DNA of 51,865 nt from an uncultured Clostridia bacterium. GTDB taxonomy: Bacteria; Bacillota; Clostridia; Oscillospirales; Oscillospiraceae. The stretch lies in contig CAMVTO010000015.1 in NCBI GenBank assembly GCA_947170435.1, positions 1 to 51,865 on the forward strand. Reading direction: 5' to 3'. Of this stretch, positions 23,580-32,468 are shown in pieces. Under the pieces are notes generated by a model, which did not search any database, was not told the origin of the DNA, and saw nothing but the letters and a program-made list of their open reading frames with translations. Each line of letters starts with the position of its first letter. Position 1 is the stretch's first letter. Position numbers and translations under genes: made by a program.

Positions 23580-25055
23580 TTACAGGGCAAGATCGTACTT
23601 CGTGACACGGAAGCTGGCTTTGCCGTCGGCAAAGAACGCAATGCCCTCGGCGTCCAGATCGGTGTAGAGCGTGGCGGTCATGACCTTTTCGCCGTCGTTG
23701 ACGAACATCTCGGCGCTGTAGCGGTCGAGGATCAGACGCAGCTTGAGCTTGCCGTTTTCGTGGCGCACCTTGGCGCGGCGCTGGTGAATGATGGCGCGGC
23801 GCGAGCCGGAGAACTTGCGGTCCACCTTGAGCACCGACTCATGGGGACGGAAGCTGAAGCCGGTGTGATAGTTTTCGTTCTTTGCGAACCACACGGCAAA
23901 GCGGGTGAAATCTCCCGCCTCCAGCTCGATCTCCATGTCCACCATACGGCCGGACACGCCGGGCAGCACGATCTCATCGTTCTCCACGGTGATGTGGTCG
24001 TACTCCACCTTGTTGCGGCGCATTGCCTCCAGCTCCCGGATGGGGGTCTGATACAGGATACCGTCCTTGACGTGCAGCTCCCGCGGCAGACTCATCTGGC
24101 CGAACCAGGGCGTGGATTTCGTATGCAGATTGCAGGTGTCCCAGTTCTGCATCCAGCCGATCATCACCCGGCGTCCATCGGGCGTCAGGACGGTCTGGGG
24201 CGCGTAAAAGTCGATGCCGTAGTCCGCGGCATGGTCGCTCTCTTCCACAATCCTGCCGGTTTCGGGGTCGATGTGGCCGATGAAATAGAACGTGCCGTTG
24301 CCGTTGTGGTACTCAAAGCCCTTGGGCAGCATATCCTGAGAGCTTGCCAGCAGCACGTCCTTGCCGTCGAGGCGGAAGAGATCCGGGCATTCCCACATAC
24401 GGCCGATGCGCCCGTCGTTTCGGGACAGCACGCTGTCAAACTGCCACGCAAAGGCGTCGTCGCTGCGGAAAATCAGCATCTGCCCTCCGCCCTCGCCCGC
24501 ATAGTTCGCGGCGATGGCGCGATAGGTGCCGTCCGGCTCCCGCCAGATCTTAGGGTCGCGGAAGTGCTCCCGGCTGCCGCCCGCCGGCAGATCGGCGGCG
24601 GTAATGACCGGGTTGTGGGGGTACTTTTTATAATTCACGCCGTCGCCGATGGCGAGATTCTGGGTCTGCACGTCCCGCAGCTCGCCGCTGTCCGTCACCT
24701 CGCGGGAAACGCCGGTGTACAGCAGCAGGTGCCGCCCGTCGGGCAGCTCGATGGCGCTGCCGGAGAAGCAGCCCGCGTGGTCATAGGGCATATCCGGCGC
24801 AAGCGCCGCGGGCAGATACTGCCAGTGCAGCAAATCCTTGCTCACAGCGTGGCCCCAGTGCATGGGCCCCCAATGGGAATCGTAGGGGTAGTATTGGTAA
24901 AACATGTGGTACTGCCCCTGGTAGAATGAAAAGCCGTTGGGGTCGTTCATCCAGCCCACACGGGCGCTCAGATGAAATCCCGGGCGATCCTCGGGCTTGA
25001 TGAACAGCTCCCGCTCCTCTTCGTATGCTCTTGCATCTCGTAACGTTTGACTCAT
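23580..25055 (-). CDS. GH32 beta-fructosidase (sucrose/fructan hydrolase)
   Basis: A 491-residue family-32 glycoside hydrolase: five-bladed beta-propeller followed by a beta-sandwich. The nucleophile Asp38 lies in WMNDPNG (35-41), the transition-state Asp167 in FRDPK (165-169), and the acid/base Glu222 in WECPD (221-225). The sandwich ends with LILDRYSAEMFVNDGE. There is no signal peptide, so it works inside the cell, on sucrose, sucrose-6-phosphate or short fructo-oligosaccharides. The start is ATG at 25055 after AAAGGA. It is the last gene of a GH32-HAD-GH32 unit. No transporter or fructokinase is next to it. Confidence 0.94.
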   Translation of the reverse strand: MSQTLRDARAYEEERELFIKPEDRPGFHLSARVGWMNDPNGFSFYQGQYHMFYQYYPYDSHWGPMHWGHAVSKDLLHWQYLPAALAPDMPYDHAGCFSGSAIELPDGRHLLLYTGVSREVTDSGELRDVQTQNLAIGDGVNYKKYPHNPVITAADLPAGGSREHFRDPKIWREPDGTYRAIAANYAGEGGGQMLIFRSDDAFAWQFDSVLSRNDGRIGRMWECPDLFRLDGKDVLLASSQDMLPKGFEYHNGNGTFYFIGHIDPETGRIVEESDHAADYGIDFYAPQTVLTPDGRRVMIGWMQNWDTCNLHTKSTPWFGQMSLPRELHVKDGILYQTPIRELEAMRRNKVEYDHITVENDEIVLPGVSGRMVDMEIELEAGDFTRFAVWFAKNENYHTGFSFRPHESVLKVDRKFSGSRRAIIHQRRAKVRHENGKLKLRLILDRYSAEMFVNDGEKVMTATLYTDLDAEGIAFFADGKASFRVTKYDLAL

Positions 25056-25070
25056 GATAATTGTTATCCT

Positions 25071-25841
25071 TTATCTCTGATCGTTTAAGCTGTCGTTGAG
25101 GGCGTCCACAATGGTCTCCACCACTTTTGTCGCCCGCTTTTGCACCTCCTCCGGTGCATAGGGGAAGGTATAGGACACATCTGCCGCGTCGAGCAGCGGC
25201 AGGTCGTTGATGGAGTCGCCGATGCCGTAGAGCGTCACGTCGCCCCATTTTTCCCGCATATGCTCGCGCAGGTACTCCACACCGAGGCCCTTGGAGCAGC
25301 CCTTGGGCGCGATGTCCACCTCAATCACGTTCTGAAACGCGGTCACATAGTCGCCGTAGTGCTCGTTGACCCACGCGCTGACCGCGGCTGCCTCCTCCAG
25401 CGTCTCGTTGTGGATGCTCACCTGATGGATGAGCCCCTCCGGCGCGTCATCCACGCCGGTGATGACGTAGTATTTGCCGGGATAGTCCATCTCGGCAAAT
25501 ACGCAGATGTTGCCCTCCACGTCCAGCGTCATGCGATGGTCGTCCCGATAGCGCCTGACCAGTGCGTCCGCCACGGCGCGGTCGACGCCGCGCTTGAGGA
25601 TGGGCTGAAAGTCCCGGTCCACAATGTTTGCGCCGCTGCTGGTGATGTAGAAATCCGGCTCGATGATGCCTCCGATAAACGGCGTCAGGCCGCCCACCTG
25701 CCTTCCGGTGCAGAGGCCGAACAGATGCCCCGCCGCCTGATACGCCTTGATCTTTTCCACGCTCTCCGGCGGGAGCTTAACCTCCGCCTTGTAGAAATAC
25801 AGCGTGCCGTCGAAGTCGCTGGCGAACACTTTCTTATTCAT
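25071..25841 (-). CDS. HAD-superfamily (Cof-type, class IIB) sugar-phosphate phosphatase
   Basis: A 256-residue HAD hydrolase with the Cof-type cap. Motif I is ASDFDGTL (nucleophile Asp9), motif II STG-like TSSGAN, motif III Lys in APKGCSKGLGVEYL, and motif IV GDSINDLPLLDAAD. Such enzymes remove phosphate from sugar phosphates or related metabolites. The start is ATG at 25841 behind GTGAGG, eight bases after the stop of the upstream GH32 gene; the downstream GH32 follows after 15 bases. The operon position suggests it handles a phosphorylated sugar produced in fructan or sucrose use, but the substrate is not known. Confidence 0.88.
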   Translation of the reverse strand: MNKKVFASDFDGTLYFYKAEVKLPPESVEKIKAYQAAGHLFGLCTGRQVGGLTPFIGGIIEPDFYITSSGANIVDRDFQPILKRGVDRAVADALVRRYRDDHRMTLDVEGNICVFAEMDYPGKYYVITGVDDAPEGLIHQVSIHNETLEEAAAVSAWVNEHYGDYVTAFQNVIEVDIAPKGCSKGLGVEYLREHMREKWGDVTLYGIGDSINDLPLLDAADVSYTFPYAPEEVQKRATKVVETIVDALNDSLNDQR

Positions 25842-25849
25842 CTCATACC

Positions 25850-27301
25850 TCACACCACGAAATCGTCCCTGACCGAGGGCTTCATCGTCCACAGGCGCAG
25901 CTTCGCGCCGTCAGAGACCGTGTAATGGAACTCACCCTCCGTGGGGTAGCTGCGGGTGGTGAAGGTCTCCTCGCCGTCGTTGACAAAGATCTCCGTCGAG
26001 CAGCGGTCGATGAAGATGCGCAGGGTCTTGAGCGGGGTCTCCAGCGGCATATCCAGCACCTCGAACACCTGCTCGTTGAAGCGCTTGTTCATGCCCGTGC
26101 GATCCACGGTGCACAGGCGCTTTGCGCTGTCATAGCGCAGGCGCAGCCCGCCGGTGCCGTCCGCCTTGGTGAAAAGGGCCAGTTCAAAGTCGCCCTCGCC
26201 CGCCTCGACTTGCAGCTCACACGCGGCGGGCAGATTGCCATTGTCGGGCAGCCCACGCAGGCTCTCGATGCCGGCAATCGGCGTTTGCACCAGTCTGCCA
26301 TCCTTGACGCGCAGCTCGCGCGGGAGCGTCATGGTGCCCTCCCAATCCTCTTCCTCGGTGGGATAGTGGTTGTCGGGCAGGCCGATCCACGAGATCAGGA
26401 TCGCCTTATCGGGATCGCCCACGTTCGCCGCGCCCTGCGCGGCGTAGAAGTCGAAGCCGTAGTCGAGATAGTGATAATCGCCTTGCGGTGTGAAGGTCAG
26501 GGTATCATAGTCCATCTTCCCGAGAAAGTAGACGTTGTGATTGGTGCTGTTGCCGCGCCCGGGCAGCTTGATGTACTGCGGGGAGAAGATCAGCACGTCG
26601 GTGCCGCTGACATTCACGATGTATGGGCACTCCCACATGCCGCCGAAGCTCTCGAAGCCCGGCACCTTGAGCTGACCGGCGAACGTCCAGCCGTCCAGCA
26701 GCTCCGCGGACTCGTAGACCAGCACGCAGCCCTTGAGATCCGCGGTCTGCGCGCCGATGAAGATAAAGTATTTCCGCTTGCTCTCCACCCAGACGATCTT
26801 GGGGTCGCGCTGGTGTTCGCTGTGGGTATCGCGCGGGCCGAAGAGCGGCTTTTCCAGCTTGTGCGGCTTGCCGTCCGCGCCCAGCACCGCCGCGCAGGTG
26901 TAGGGCGTGCGCGTCCAGTCCTCGTCGCGGTGGTTGCCGGTATAGAAGAAATAGAGATCGTCACCCACGGAAATTGCGCTGCCGGAGTGGGTGCCCCGGT
27001 TGTCAAAGTAGCAGTCCGGCGCGAGGCCGATGCCCTCATTTTTCCAGTGGATCAGATCGGTGCTGGTGACATGATACCAGTACTTAAGCCCATGCACCGC
27101 GCCCCAGGGGCACCACTGGTAGCACAGGTGCCACACACCCTTGTGCAGGGCAAAGCCGTTGGGGTCGCTGGAAAGACCCGTCACCGGCTGGACATGGTAG
27201 GTCTGGCGATAGACCGATTTGCTGATGCGCTCGTGCAGGTCGCGAATTTCTTCGGGGCTCTTCAGCTCCCGGTAACGCTCCTCGCGGGTCCATTCTTTCA
27301 T
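25850..27301 (-). CDS. Divergent GH32-family glycosidase
   Basis: A 483-residue GH32 enzyme, distinct from the one at 23580. The nucleophile motif reads GLSSDPNG (Asp46) in place of WMNDPNG, the stabiliser lies in QRDPK (164-168, Asp166) and the acid/base in WECPY (223-227, Glu224), so all three catalytic carboxylates remain. The changed flanking residues imply a different sugar at the -1/+1 subsites, perhaps a fructan disaccharide or difructose anhydride; that is speculation. There is no signal peptide. It starts at ATG 27301 behind AGAGGAGG and is first in the unit, next to a palindromic operator-like site. Confidence 0.9.
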   Translation of the reverse strand: MKEWTREERYRELKSPEEIRDLHERISKSVYRQTYHVQPVTGLSSDPNGFALHKGVWHLCYQWCPWGAVHGLKYWYHVTSTDLIHWKNEGIGLAPDCYFDNRGTHSGSAISVGDDLYFFYTGNHRDEDWTRTPYTCAAVLGADGKPHKLEKPLFGPRDTHSEHQRDPKIVWVESKRKYFIFIGAQTADLKGCVLVYESAELLDGWTFAGQLKVPGFESFGGMWECPYIVNVSGTDVLIFSPQYIKLPGRGNSTNHNVYFLGKMDYDTLTFTPQGDYHYLDYGFDFYAAQGAANVGDPDKAILISWIGLPDNHYPTEEEDWEGTMTLPRELRVKDGRLVQTPIAGIESLRGLPDNGNLPAACELQVEAGEGDFELALFTKADGTGGLRLRYDSAKRLCTVDRTGMNKRFNEQVFEVLDMPLETPLKTLRIFIDRCSTEIFVNDGEETFTTRSYPTEGEFHYTVSDGAKLRLWTMKPSVRDDFVV

Positions 27302-27352
27302 GGGGCGTGCCTCCTCTTGTCAAACAATTTGGTTGGGTACGCAATTAGGGAT

Positions 27353-27382
27353 ATTATACAATAGGCTGATAAAGTGCGTCAA
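27353..27382 (-). promoter_or_regulatory. Promoter of the GH32-HAD-GH32 unit
   Basis: TTGACG (27377-27382), an 18-base spacer and a perfect TATAAT (27353-27358) on the minus strand, about 50 bases before the ATG at 27301. The -35 box is the centre of a perfect inverted repeat. Confidence 0.8.
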
Positions 27383-27396
27383 TCACTTTATCAGCC
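27364..27396. promoter_or_regulatory. Perfect 13-7-13 inverted repeat, likely operator
   Basis: GGCTGATAAAGTG (27364-27376) and its exact complement (27384-27396) flank the -35 box of the GH32 promoter. A dimeric repressor bound here would block polymerase. The site also lies 20 bases after the cbiC stop and could form an RNA hairpin at the end of the cobalamin transcript, but no T tract follows, so operator is the better reading. No regulator gene is adjacent. Confidence 0.7.
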
Positions 27397-27415
27397 ATTT
27401 CCATGTTTTTTCCCG

Positions 27416-28072
27416 TCATTGCCGCCCTTCGGGTTCCAGCAGCCCCGCCGCCGTGTACAGCAGCGCGTTGCAGATCGCCGCCGCCACGTTGCTGCCGCCC
27501 TTGCGTCCCATGGCGACCACGGCGGGCACGCCCAGGCGCTCGCAAACCGCAAAGGCCTGTTCCTTGCTCTCCGTCACATTCACAAAGCCCACCGGCACGC
27601 CGATCACCAGCGCGGGCCGCGCGCCGGCCTCGATCCGCTCCGACAGCTTCAGCAGCGCGGTGGGCGCGTTGCCGATGGCAAAGACCGCGTTCGGATGCTC
27701 CGCAAGCGCCCGCTCCATCGACACCGCCGCGCGGGTGACGCCCCGCTCCTTTGCCTCCGCCGCCACGGTCTCTTCCGCCATATAGCAGCAAATCTCGCAG
27801 CCCAGCTTCTTTGCCGCAGCCTTGCTGATTCCCGCGCGCGCCATATTGGTGTCCGTGACGATCACATGGCCGCGCAGGGCGGCAACGCCCCCGGATGCCG
27901 CTTTATCTGTAAAGCGTATCGCCCTTGCATAGTCGAAATCCGCGGTGGTGTGAATCACTCGTTTGACGATCGCCGCGTGCTCCGGCGGCAAGGCGATCCC
28001 CCGCTCCGCCAGCTCACGGTCGATGATCCGCATACTCTCGCGCTCGATCTCCGCGGGTTGGGTAAACGTCAT
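27416..28072 (-). CDS. cbiC: Cobalt-precorrin-8 methylmutase
   Basis: A 218-residue CbiC/CobH, which moves the C11 methyl to C12 to give cobyrinate. Landmarks are the catalytic-histidine segment KRVIHTTADFDYA, VIVTDTNMARAGI and the end VPVGFVNVTESKEQA..VVAMGRKGGSNVAAAICNALL. Length is normal. The start is ATG at 28072, overlapping the cbiP stop by four bases. It is the last gene of the long cobalamin unit; after it come only the GH32 operator and promoter, with no proper terminator visible. Confidence 0.95.
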   Translation of the reverse strand: MTFTQPAEIERESMRIIDRELAERGIALPPEHAAIVKRVIHTTADFDYARAIRFTDKAASGGVAALRGHVIVTDTNMARAGISKAAAKKLGCEICCYMAEETVAAEAKERGVTRAAVSMERALAEHPNAVFAIGNAPTALLKLSERIEAGARPALVIGVPVGFVNVTESKEQAFAVCERLGVPAVVAMGRKGGSNVAAAICNALLYTAAGLLEPEGRQ

Positions 28073-29535
28073 ACTTTTCCCTCCATGATGCGATAGACGG
28101 CGTCCATGTCCAGTGCCGCGCGGACGCCGTCCGCCAGCAGGTGATACTGCCGTTCCCGATACGCGCGGCGATCCTCCGCCGGCGGGATTTCCACAGCAAC
28201 GCCCTTTTTCGCGCACAGCTGCGCCGCCAGCCGCTCCGTGACCTCACCGCTGTCAAAGAGGCCGTGGAGATAGGTACCGCACACGTTCCCCGCGCGGCAG
28301 CCGTCGCTTCTGCCATCTTCCAGACGGCAGAACGCCTCCCCCCGCACCTCGGTCGTACCCATGTGGATCTCATAACCGTCGATGCGCGCGCCGTCAGGCG
28401 TCGCCGCGCAAACTCGCGTCAGCGTCTTTTTCGGGGCAAAGACCGTCTCGCAGGGCAGAAGCCCCATGCCCCGCAGCGTCGGAAGCGCGCCCTCCACACC
28501 GTCGGGGTCACGCAGTGTTTCGCCCAGCATCTGATAGCCGCCGCAAATGCCAAGGATCGGCGTTCCGCGCTCCGCGAGACGAAGGATCGCGGTCTCCAGC
28601 CCGCTCTCGCGCAGCCAGAGCAAATCCGCCATGGTGCTTTTCGTTCCCGGCAGGATCACAAGGTCAGGTTCACCCAGCTCGCCGAGCCGCTCCACATAGC
28701 GCACGCCCAGCGCCGGGTTTGCCTCCAGCGGCGCAAAGTCTGTAAAGTTGGAGATGTGCGGCAAGCGGATCACCGCCACGTCGACGGGCTGATCCGCAGC
28801 CTTGGCCGCGAGCCTCGGCGCGAGGGAGTCCTCGTCGTCCAAATCGACGCGCAGGTACGGCACCACACCCAGCACCGGCACGCGCGTCATCTCCTCGATC
28901 TGCCGCAGCCCCGGTGCGAGCAGCCCCACGTCGCCGCGGAACTTGTTGACGATCAAGCCCTTGACCCGTGCGCGCTCGCGCTCGTCCAGCAGTGCCACCG
29001 TACCATAGAGCTGGGCGAACACCCCGCCGCGGTCAATGTCTCCGGCCAGCAGCACCGGCGCGTCGATCCGCTCCGCAAGTCCCATGTTTACGATGTCGTT
29101 TTCCCGCAGGTTGATCTCCGCCGGGCTGCCCGCGCCCTCGACCACGATGACGTCGTATGCTTCGGCAAGGCTGCGGTAGGCGCTTAAGATATCGGGAATC
29201 AGCCGCTTTTTGTACGAAAAGTATGCTGCCGCGGTCATCTGCGCGCGGGCAACGCCGTTCACGATGACCTGACTGCCCACGTCGCTGGACGGCTTTAAGA
29301 GGATCGGGTTCATGCGCACGTCGGGTTCGACGCCCGCCGCCTCCGCCTGCACGATCTGGGCGCGGCCCATCTCCAGCCCATCCCGCGTCACGCCGCTGTT
29401 GAGCGCCATGTTCTGACTCTTGAACGGCGCGACGCGCAAGCCGTCCTGCCGGAAGATCCGGCACAGCGCCGCGCACAGCAGGCTTTTTCCCGCGCCGGAC
29501 ATGGTGCCCTGCACCATGATGCATCGTGCGCTCAT
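28069..29535 (-). CDS. cbiP: Cobyric acid synthase (CbiP/CobQ)
   Basis: A 488-residue glutamine amidotransferase that amidates side chains b, d, e and g of adenosylcobyrinate a,c-diamide. The N-terminal ATP-binding domain has MVQGTMSGAGKSLL, FKSQNMALNSGV and GRAQIVQAEAAG. The C-terminal triad-type glutaminase domain has GICGGYQMLGE (catalytic Cys) and GYEIHMG with a later LHGLF (His). The start is ATG at 29535; it overlaps cobD by four bases. Its natural substrate is adenosylated, so a corrinoid adenosyltransferase must be encoded elsewhere. Confidence 0.96.
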   Translation of the reverse strand: MSARCIMVQGTMSGAGKSLLCAALCRIFRQDGLRVAPFKSQNMALNSGVTRDGLEMGRAQIVQAEAAGVEPDVRMNPILLKPSSDVGSQVIVNGVARAQMTAAAYFSYKKRLIPDILSAYRSLAEAYDVIVVEGAGSPAEINLRENDIVNMGLAERIDAPVLLAGDIDRGGVFAQLYGTVALLDERERARVKGLIVNKFRGDVGLLAPGLRQIEEMTRVPVLGVVPYLRVDLDDEDSLAPRLAAKAADQPVDVAVIRLPHISNFTDFAPLEANPALGVRYVERLGELGEPDLVILPGTKSTMADLLWLRESGLETAILRLAERGTPILGICGGYQMLGETLRDPDGVEGALPTLRGMGLLPCETVFAPKKTLTRVCAATPDGARIDGYEIHMGTTEVRGEAFCRLEDGRSDGCRAGNVCGTYLHGLFDSGEVTERLAAQLCAKKGVAVEIPPAEDRRAYRERQYHLLADGVRAALDMDAVYRIMEGKV

Positions 29536-30578
29536 GCCAGCACCTCCGTCAAAGCGTCTATCAGCCGCTGATTTTCCGCATGTGTCCGTACCGCGACGCG
29601 GTACCATGTGTCGTCCAGTCCCGCGAAATCGCCGCAGCCGCGGATGAGGATGCCCCGGCGGCGCAGCGGCGCGGCCAACGGCACAGCACTGCGAAACAGC
29701 AGGAAGTTTGCCTCCCCCGGTACGACAGCAAGGCCAAGCGCCGCCAGCTGCTCACGGAGCCACGCTCGCTCGATGCGCACCAGCGCACGAACGCGCTCGA
29801 TATATGCGCTCTCCTCCAGCGCGGCGACCCCCGCCGCCTGCGCGGGATGCGAGACCGACCACGGCGGCCCCGCGCGACGCATGGCGTCCAGAAACGCTTC
29901 GTCGGCGCAGAGGACGTATCCCAGCCGCACCCCCGCCATCGCACAGAGCTTGGTGAAGGCGTTCAAAACCAGCAGGTTCGGAAACTCCTTCAGCAGCGGC
30001 TTGCAGCTGTACGCCTCCGGCACGTCGAGGAAATCGACAAAGCACTCATCCATCAGCACCCGGCAATCGCACGCGGCGCAGCGCTCGATCATCCGCCGCA
30101 GCAGCGGCGGGTCAACGCTCACGCCGGCGGGATTGTTGGGCTGGCACAGGATCACCAGCTCTACCGAGTCGTCAATTACCGCTAAGAACCCCTCGTCCAA
30201 GCGGAATTCCGAGTTCAGTGAATACCGCAGGATCTCACAGCCCGCAGCCTCCAGCGCCGCCTCGTACCCCCCGAAGGCCGGGGCCGTCACCAGCGCACGG
30301 CGCGCTCGCGCGGCAAAGATCGCGCGATAGATCAGGTCGCTGGCGCCGTTGCCGCAAAGAATCCATTCCGCCGCCACGCCCTCGTGCGCCGCGATCGCTC
30401 CGCGCAGAGCGCGGCAATCGGGATCGGGGTAACGGTCGATCTCTCCCGCCGCCGCGGCAATGGCGGCGCGCACACGCTCCGGCACACCCAGTGGGCTGAC
30501 GTTCGCCGAGAAGTCCAGCGGCAGCGTCCCATATTCTTCCTGATAGGCGGCCCAGTCGCCGCCGTGGGTTCGCTTCAT
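29532..30578 (-). CDS. cobD: L-threonine-O-3-phosphate decarboxylase (CobD)
   Basis: A 348-residue fold-type I PLP enzyme, related to histidinol-phosphate aminotransferase. In Salmonella naming, CobD makes (R)-1-amino-2-propanol phosphate, the linker for the nucleotide loop. Visible features are LDFSANVSPLGVPERV, the dinucleotide-type CGNGASDLIYR, CQPNNPAGV, and the PLP lysine in LNAFTKLCAMAGVRLGY. The lengths and order next to cbiB support CobD over an aminotransferase. The start is ATG at 30578, overlapping the cbiB stop by one base (TGATG). There is no C-terminal Cys-rich extension as in some longer CobD proteins. Confidence 0.92.
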   Translation of the reverse strand: MKRTHGGDWAAYQEEYGTLPLDFSANVSPLGVPERVRAAIAAAAGEIDRYPDPDCRALRGAIAAHEGVAAEWILCGNGASDLIYRAIFAARARRALVTAPAFGGYEAALEAAGCEILRYSLNSEFRLDEGFLAVIDDSVELVILCQPNNPAGVSVDPPLLRRMIERCAACDCRVLMDECFVDFLDVPEAYSCKPLLKEFPNLLVLNAFTKLCAMAGVRLGYVLCADEAFLDAMRRAGPPWSVSHPAQAAGVAALEESAYIERVRALVRIERAWLREQLAALGLAVVPGEANFLLFRSAVPLAAPLRRRGILIRGCGDFAGLDDTWYRVAVRTHAENQRLIDALTEVLA

Positions 30579-31543
30579 CACAGGCCCCTCACGATCCAGA
30601 GTCGTACCGCCGCGCAAGCAAGGCACAGCAGCACGCTTCCGCACAGCATCATACGGTTGGTTTTCAAGATATCCTCCGGCTCACAGCGGCGCGTCGCGTC
30701 GCCCAGCGCCGCCTTCTCATGTTTTTCGCCGAAGTACCACGCATCGCCGCCGAGCTGCACGCCCAACGCACCCGCGCAGGCGGCTTCGGTCTGTCCCGCG
30801 TTGGGGCTGAGATGCTTGTTCGCGTCGCGTCGCCAGACGCGCCACGCGCTCTTTGCGTCCTGACCCGTCAGCGCCGCCGCAAAGATGAGGAACAGCGCCG
30901 CGATACGCGACGGGAGATAGTTCGCCAGATCATCCAGCTTGGCGGCAAATCTCCCGAAATACAAGTACCGCTCGCTGGTGTAGCCCACCATGCTGTCCAT
31001 GGTATTGATGGATTTATAGACCATCGCCAGCGGCGCGCCGCCGAGGAACATGCACAGCATCGGCGCGGCAACGCCGTCGGAGAAGTTCTCCGCCACGGTC
31101 TCCACCGCCGCCTTGGCGACGCCCTCGGCGTCCAGACGCGCCGTATCGCGACCCACAATGCGCCCCACCGCGGTTCTGGCGCTGTCAAGCTTGTTTCCTT
31201 GCAGAGCCTCGGAAACATTGCGGCTCTCTGATGCGAGCCCCCGCGCCGCCAGCGCTTGCGCGCACCAAAAGGTCTCAAGCGCAAGCTCCAGCGCCCAATG
31301 GATCCGCCGTGCCAACCGGCAAGCCCCCAGCGTGACGCACAGCGTCAGCAGCGGCAGCGTCAGCGCCAGCAGCGCCCCGCCCAGCAGCTCGCCCTTTGGC
31401 GTTTTGGGAAGGCGTGCGCGGACAAACCGTTCAAACGATGTGATGTATCTTCCCATCACGACCACCGGATGGAGCAGCCACGCCGGGTCGCCGCAGAGAA
31501 GGTCGAGCGCGAAGCCGCCCGCCGCCGCGCAGAGGGTCAGCAT
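30578..31543 (-). CDS. cbiB: Adenosylcobinamide-phosphate synthase
   Basis: A 321-residue membrane protein with about five helices that attaches aminopropanol phosphate to cobyric acid. Family marks are ALDLLCGDPAWLLHPVVVMGRYI at the start, LQGNKLDSARTAVGRIVGRDT, VETVAENFSDGVAAPMLCMFLGGAPLAMVYKSINTMDSMVGY and RDANKHLSPNAGQTEAACAGALGVQLGG. The start is ATG at 31543, overlapping cobC by seven bases. It is paired with cobD, its substrate supplier. Confidence 0.95.
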   Translation of the reverse strand: MLTLCAAAGGFALDLLCGDPAWLLHPVVVMGRYITSFERFVRARLPKTPKGELLGGALLALTLPLLTLCVTLGACRLARRIHWALELALETFWCAQALAARGLASESRNVSEALQGNKLDSARTAVGRIVGRDTARLDAEGVAKAAVETVAENFSDGVAAPMLCMFLGGAPLAMVYKSINTMDSMVGYTSERYLYFGRFAAKLDDLANYLPSRIAALFLIFAAALTGQDAKSAWRVWRRDANKHLSPNAGQTEAACAGALGVQLGGDAWYFGEKHEKAALGDATRRCEPEDILKTNRMMLCGSVLLCLACAAVRLWIVRGL

Positions 31544-32136
31544 TTCTCCGCCTCCACAAACGAGACGCGCTCCAGAAGTCTCAATTTGCGCCGCGTGTCC
31601 CACAGCGCCGTGTCAAAATCAAGGCGGTAGCCGCCGCCGTTGCCGGACATCCAGTCAAAATAATCCCGCTCCGGCAGGGCATAGCGCTCCATCACCGCCC
31701 GCAGTGTCCCGCCGTGGGCGACGATCACCAGCAAGCCCCTGTCCCGTTCGGAATCCAGCAGCGCTTCAAACGCGGCGCAGCTGCGCGCGCAGAATGCCGC
31801 GCGCGACTCCCCGCCGGGGCATTGGGCGGTGCAGGTGCCATCCACCCACGCGCGGTAGTCCGCGTCCTCCGCCATCTCGTCCGCGGTGCGACCGTCAAAG
31901 GCTCCGAAATCCATCTCGGAGAAATCGTCGATCACGACCTGGCGCGCGCTCGGAAACACGATGCGAGCGGTCTGCTGCGAACGCTGCAAAGGCGAAACGT
32001 AGACAACGTTCGGTGCAAAGTCCGCCGCGCGCAGCTCCGCCGCGCCCGCGGGAGAGAGCGGAATGTCCAGCTGCCCTTGATAGCGGCGCTCGTCATTGAA
32101 TCGGGTGCGCCCATGGCGCAGCAGCCAGATGTTCAT
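31537..32136 (-). CDS. cobC: Alpha-ribazole-5'-phosphate phosphatase-like histidine phosphatase
   Basis: A 199-residue histidine phosphatase. The phosphohistidine motif LLRHGRT places His8; Glu in DFSEMDFGAFDGRT and the second His in VIVAHGGTLR complete the site. In cobalamin operons this protein (CobC) removes the 5'-phosphate from alpha-ribazole phosphate or adenosylcobalamin phosphate. The general phosphoglycerate-mutase-like fold is certain; the CobC role is taken from its position between cbiB and the cobU-like gene, with four- and seven-base overlaps. Confidence 0.87.
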   Translation of the reverse strand: MNIWLLRHGRTRFNDERRYQGQLDIPLSPAGAAELRAADFAPNVVYVSPLQRSQQTARIVFPSARQVVIDDFSEMDFGAFDGRTADEMAEDADYRAWVDGTCTAQCPGGESRAAFCARSCAAFEALLDSERDRGLLVIVAHGGTLRAVMERYALPERDYFDWMSGNGGGYRLDFDTALWDTRRKLRLLERVSFVEAEKC

Positions 32137-32468
32137 GGCAGTTCTCCCTTCATCACCATCGGTATCCCGCAGAACACGCGCACCACGGTGTCCGCGCGCT
32201 CCGCCAGCAGACAGCTCAGCCGCCCCGCGCGCTCCCGCGCGGCACGCTCCGCAGCATCGGCCGGTACGATTCCGCCGCCCACTTCGGTCGCGATCACGAG
32301 GTCGTTTCGCGCCAGCTCATCCGCAAGCGCCGCCAGATCCGTGCGCTCGCGCACCAGCTCCTGTACATCCCACACCGCGCGGCGGGAAAGCTCCGCGTCA
32401 TCCCAGCGCAGGAGCTCCTTTGCCGCCGTGCGCTTGCCGCTCCACAGCGGGCCGAACAGAAAAATCAT
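32133..32468 (-). CDS. Mini CobU-like protein (second cobinamide kinase paralogue)
   Basis: A 111-residue protein matching the two ends of CobU but lacking its middle. The N-terminus FLFGPLWSGKRTAAKELL is a P-loop with Arg in place of the usual Ser/Thr after Lys. The C-terminal half ATEVGGGIVPADAAERAARERAGRLSCLLAERADTVVRVFCGIPMVMKG follows the CobU pattern (EVG.GIVP, G.P..KG). The histidine segment that carries GMP in CobU is missing. It is coupled to cobS (overlap 4) and cobC (overlap 4) and is an intact short frame, not a frameshift product. It may be a partial-activity or regulatory partner of the full CobU at 33208. Confidence 0.75.
   Translation of the reverse strand: MIFLFGPLWSGKRTAAKELLRWDDAELSRRAVWDVQELVRERTDLAALADELARNDLVIATEVGGGIVPADAAERAARERAGRLSCLLAERADTVVRVFCGIPMVMKGELP

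Noticed and set aside
32133-32468. The mini CobU-like gene as a broken pseudogene of cobU.
   Set aside because: Its frame is intact, with tight overlaps on both sides and conserved-looking C-terminal motifs, so a functional short protein is more likely.
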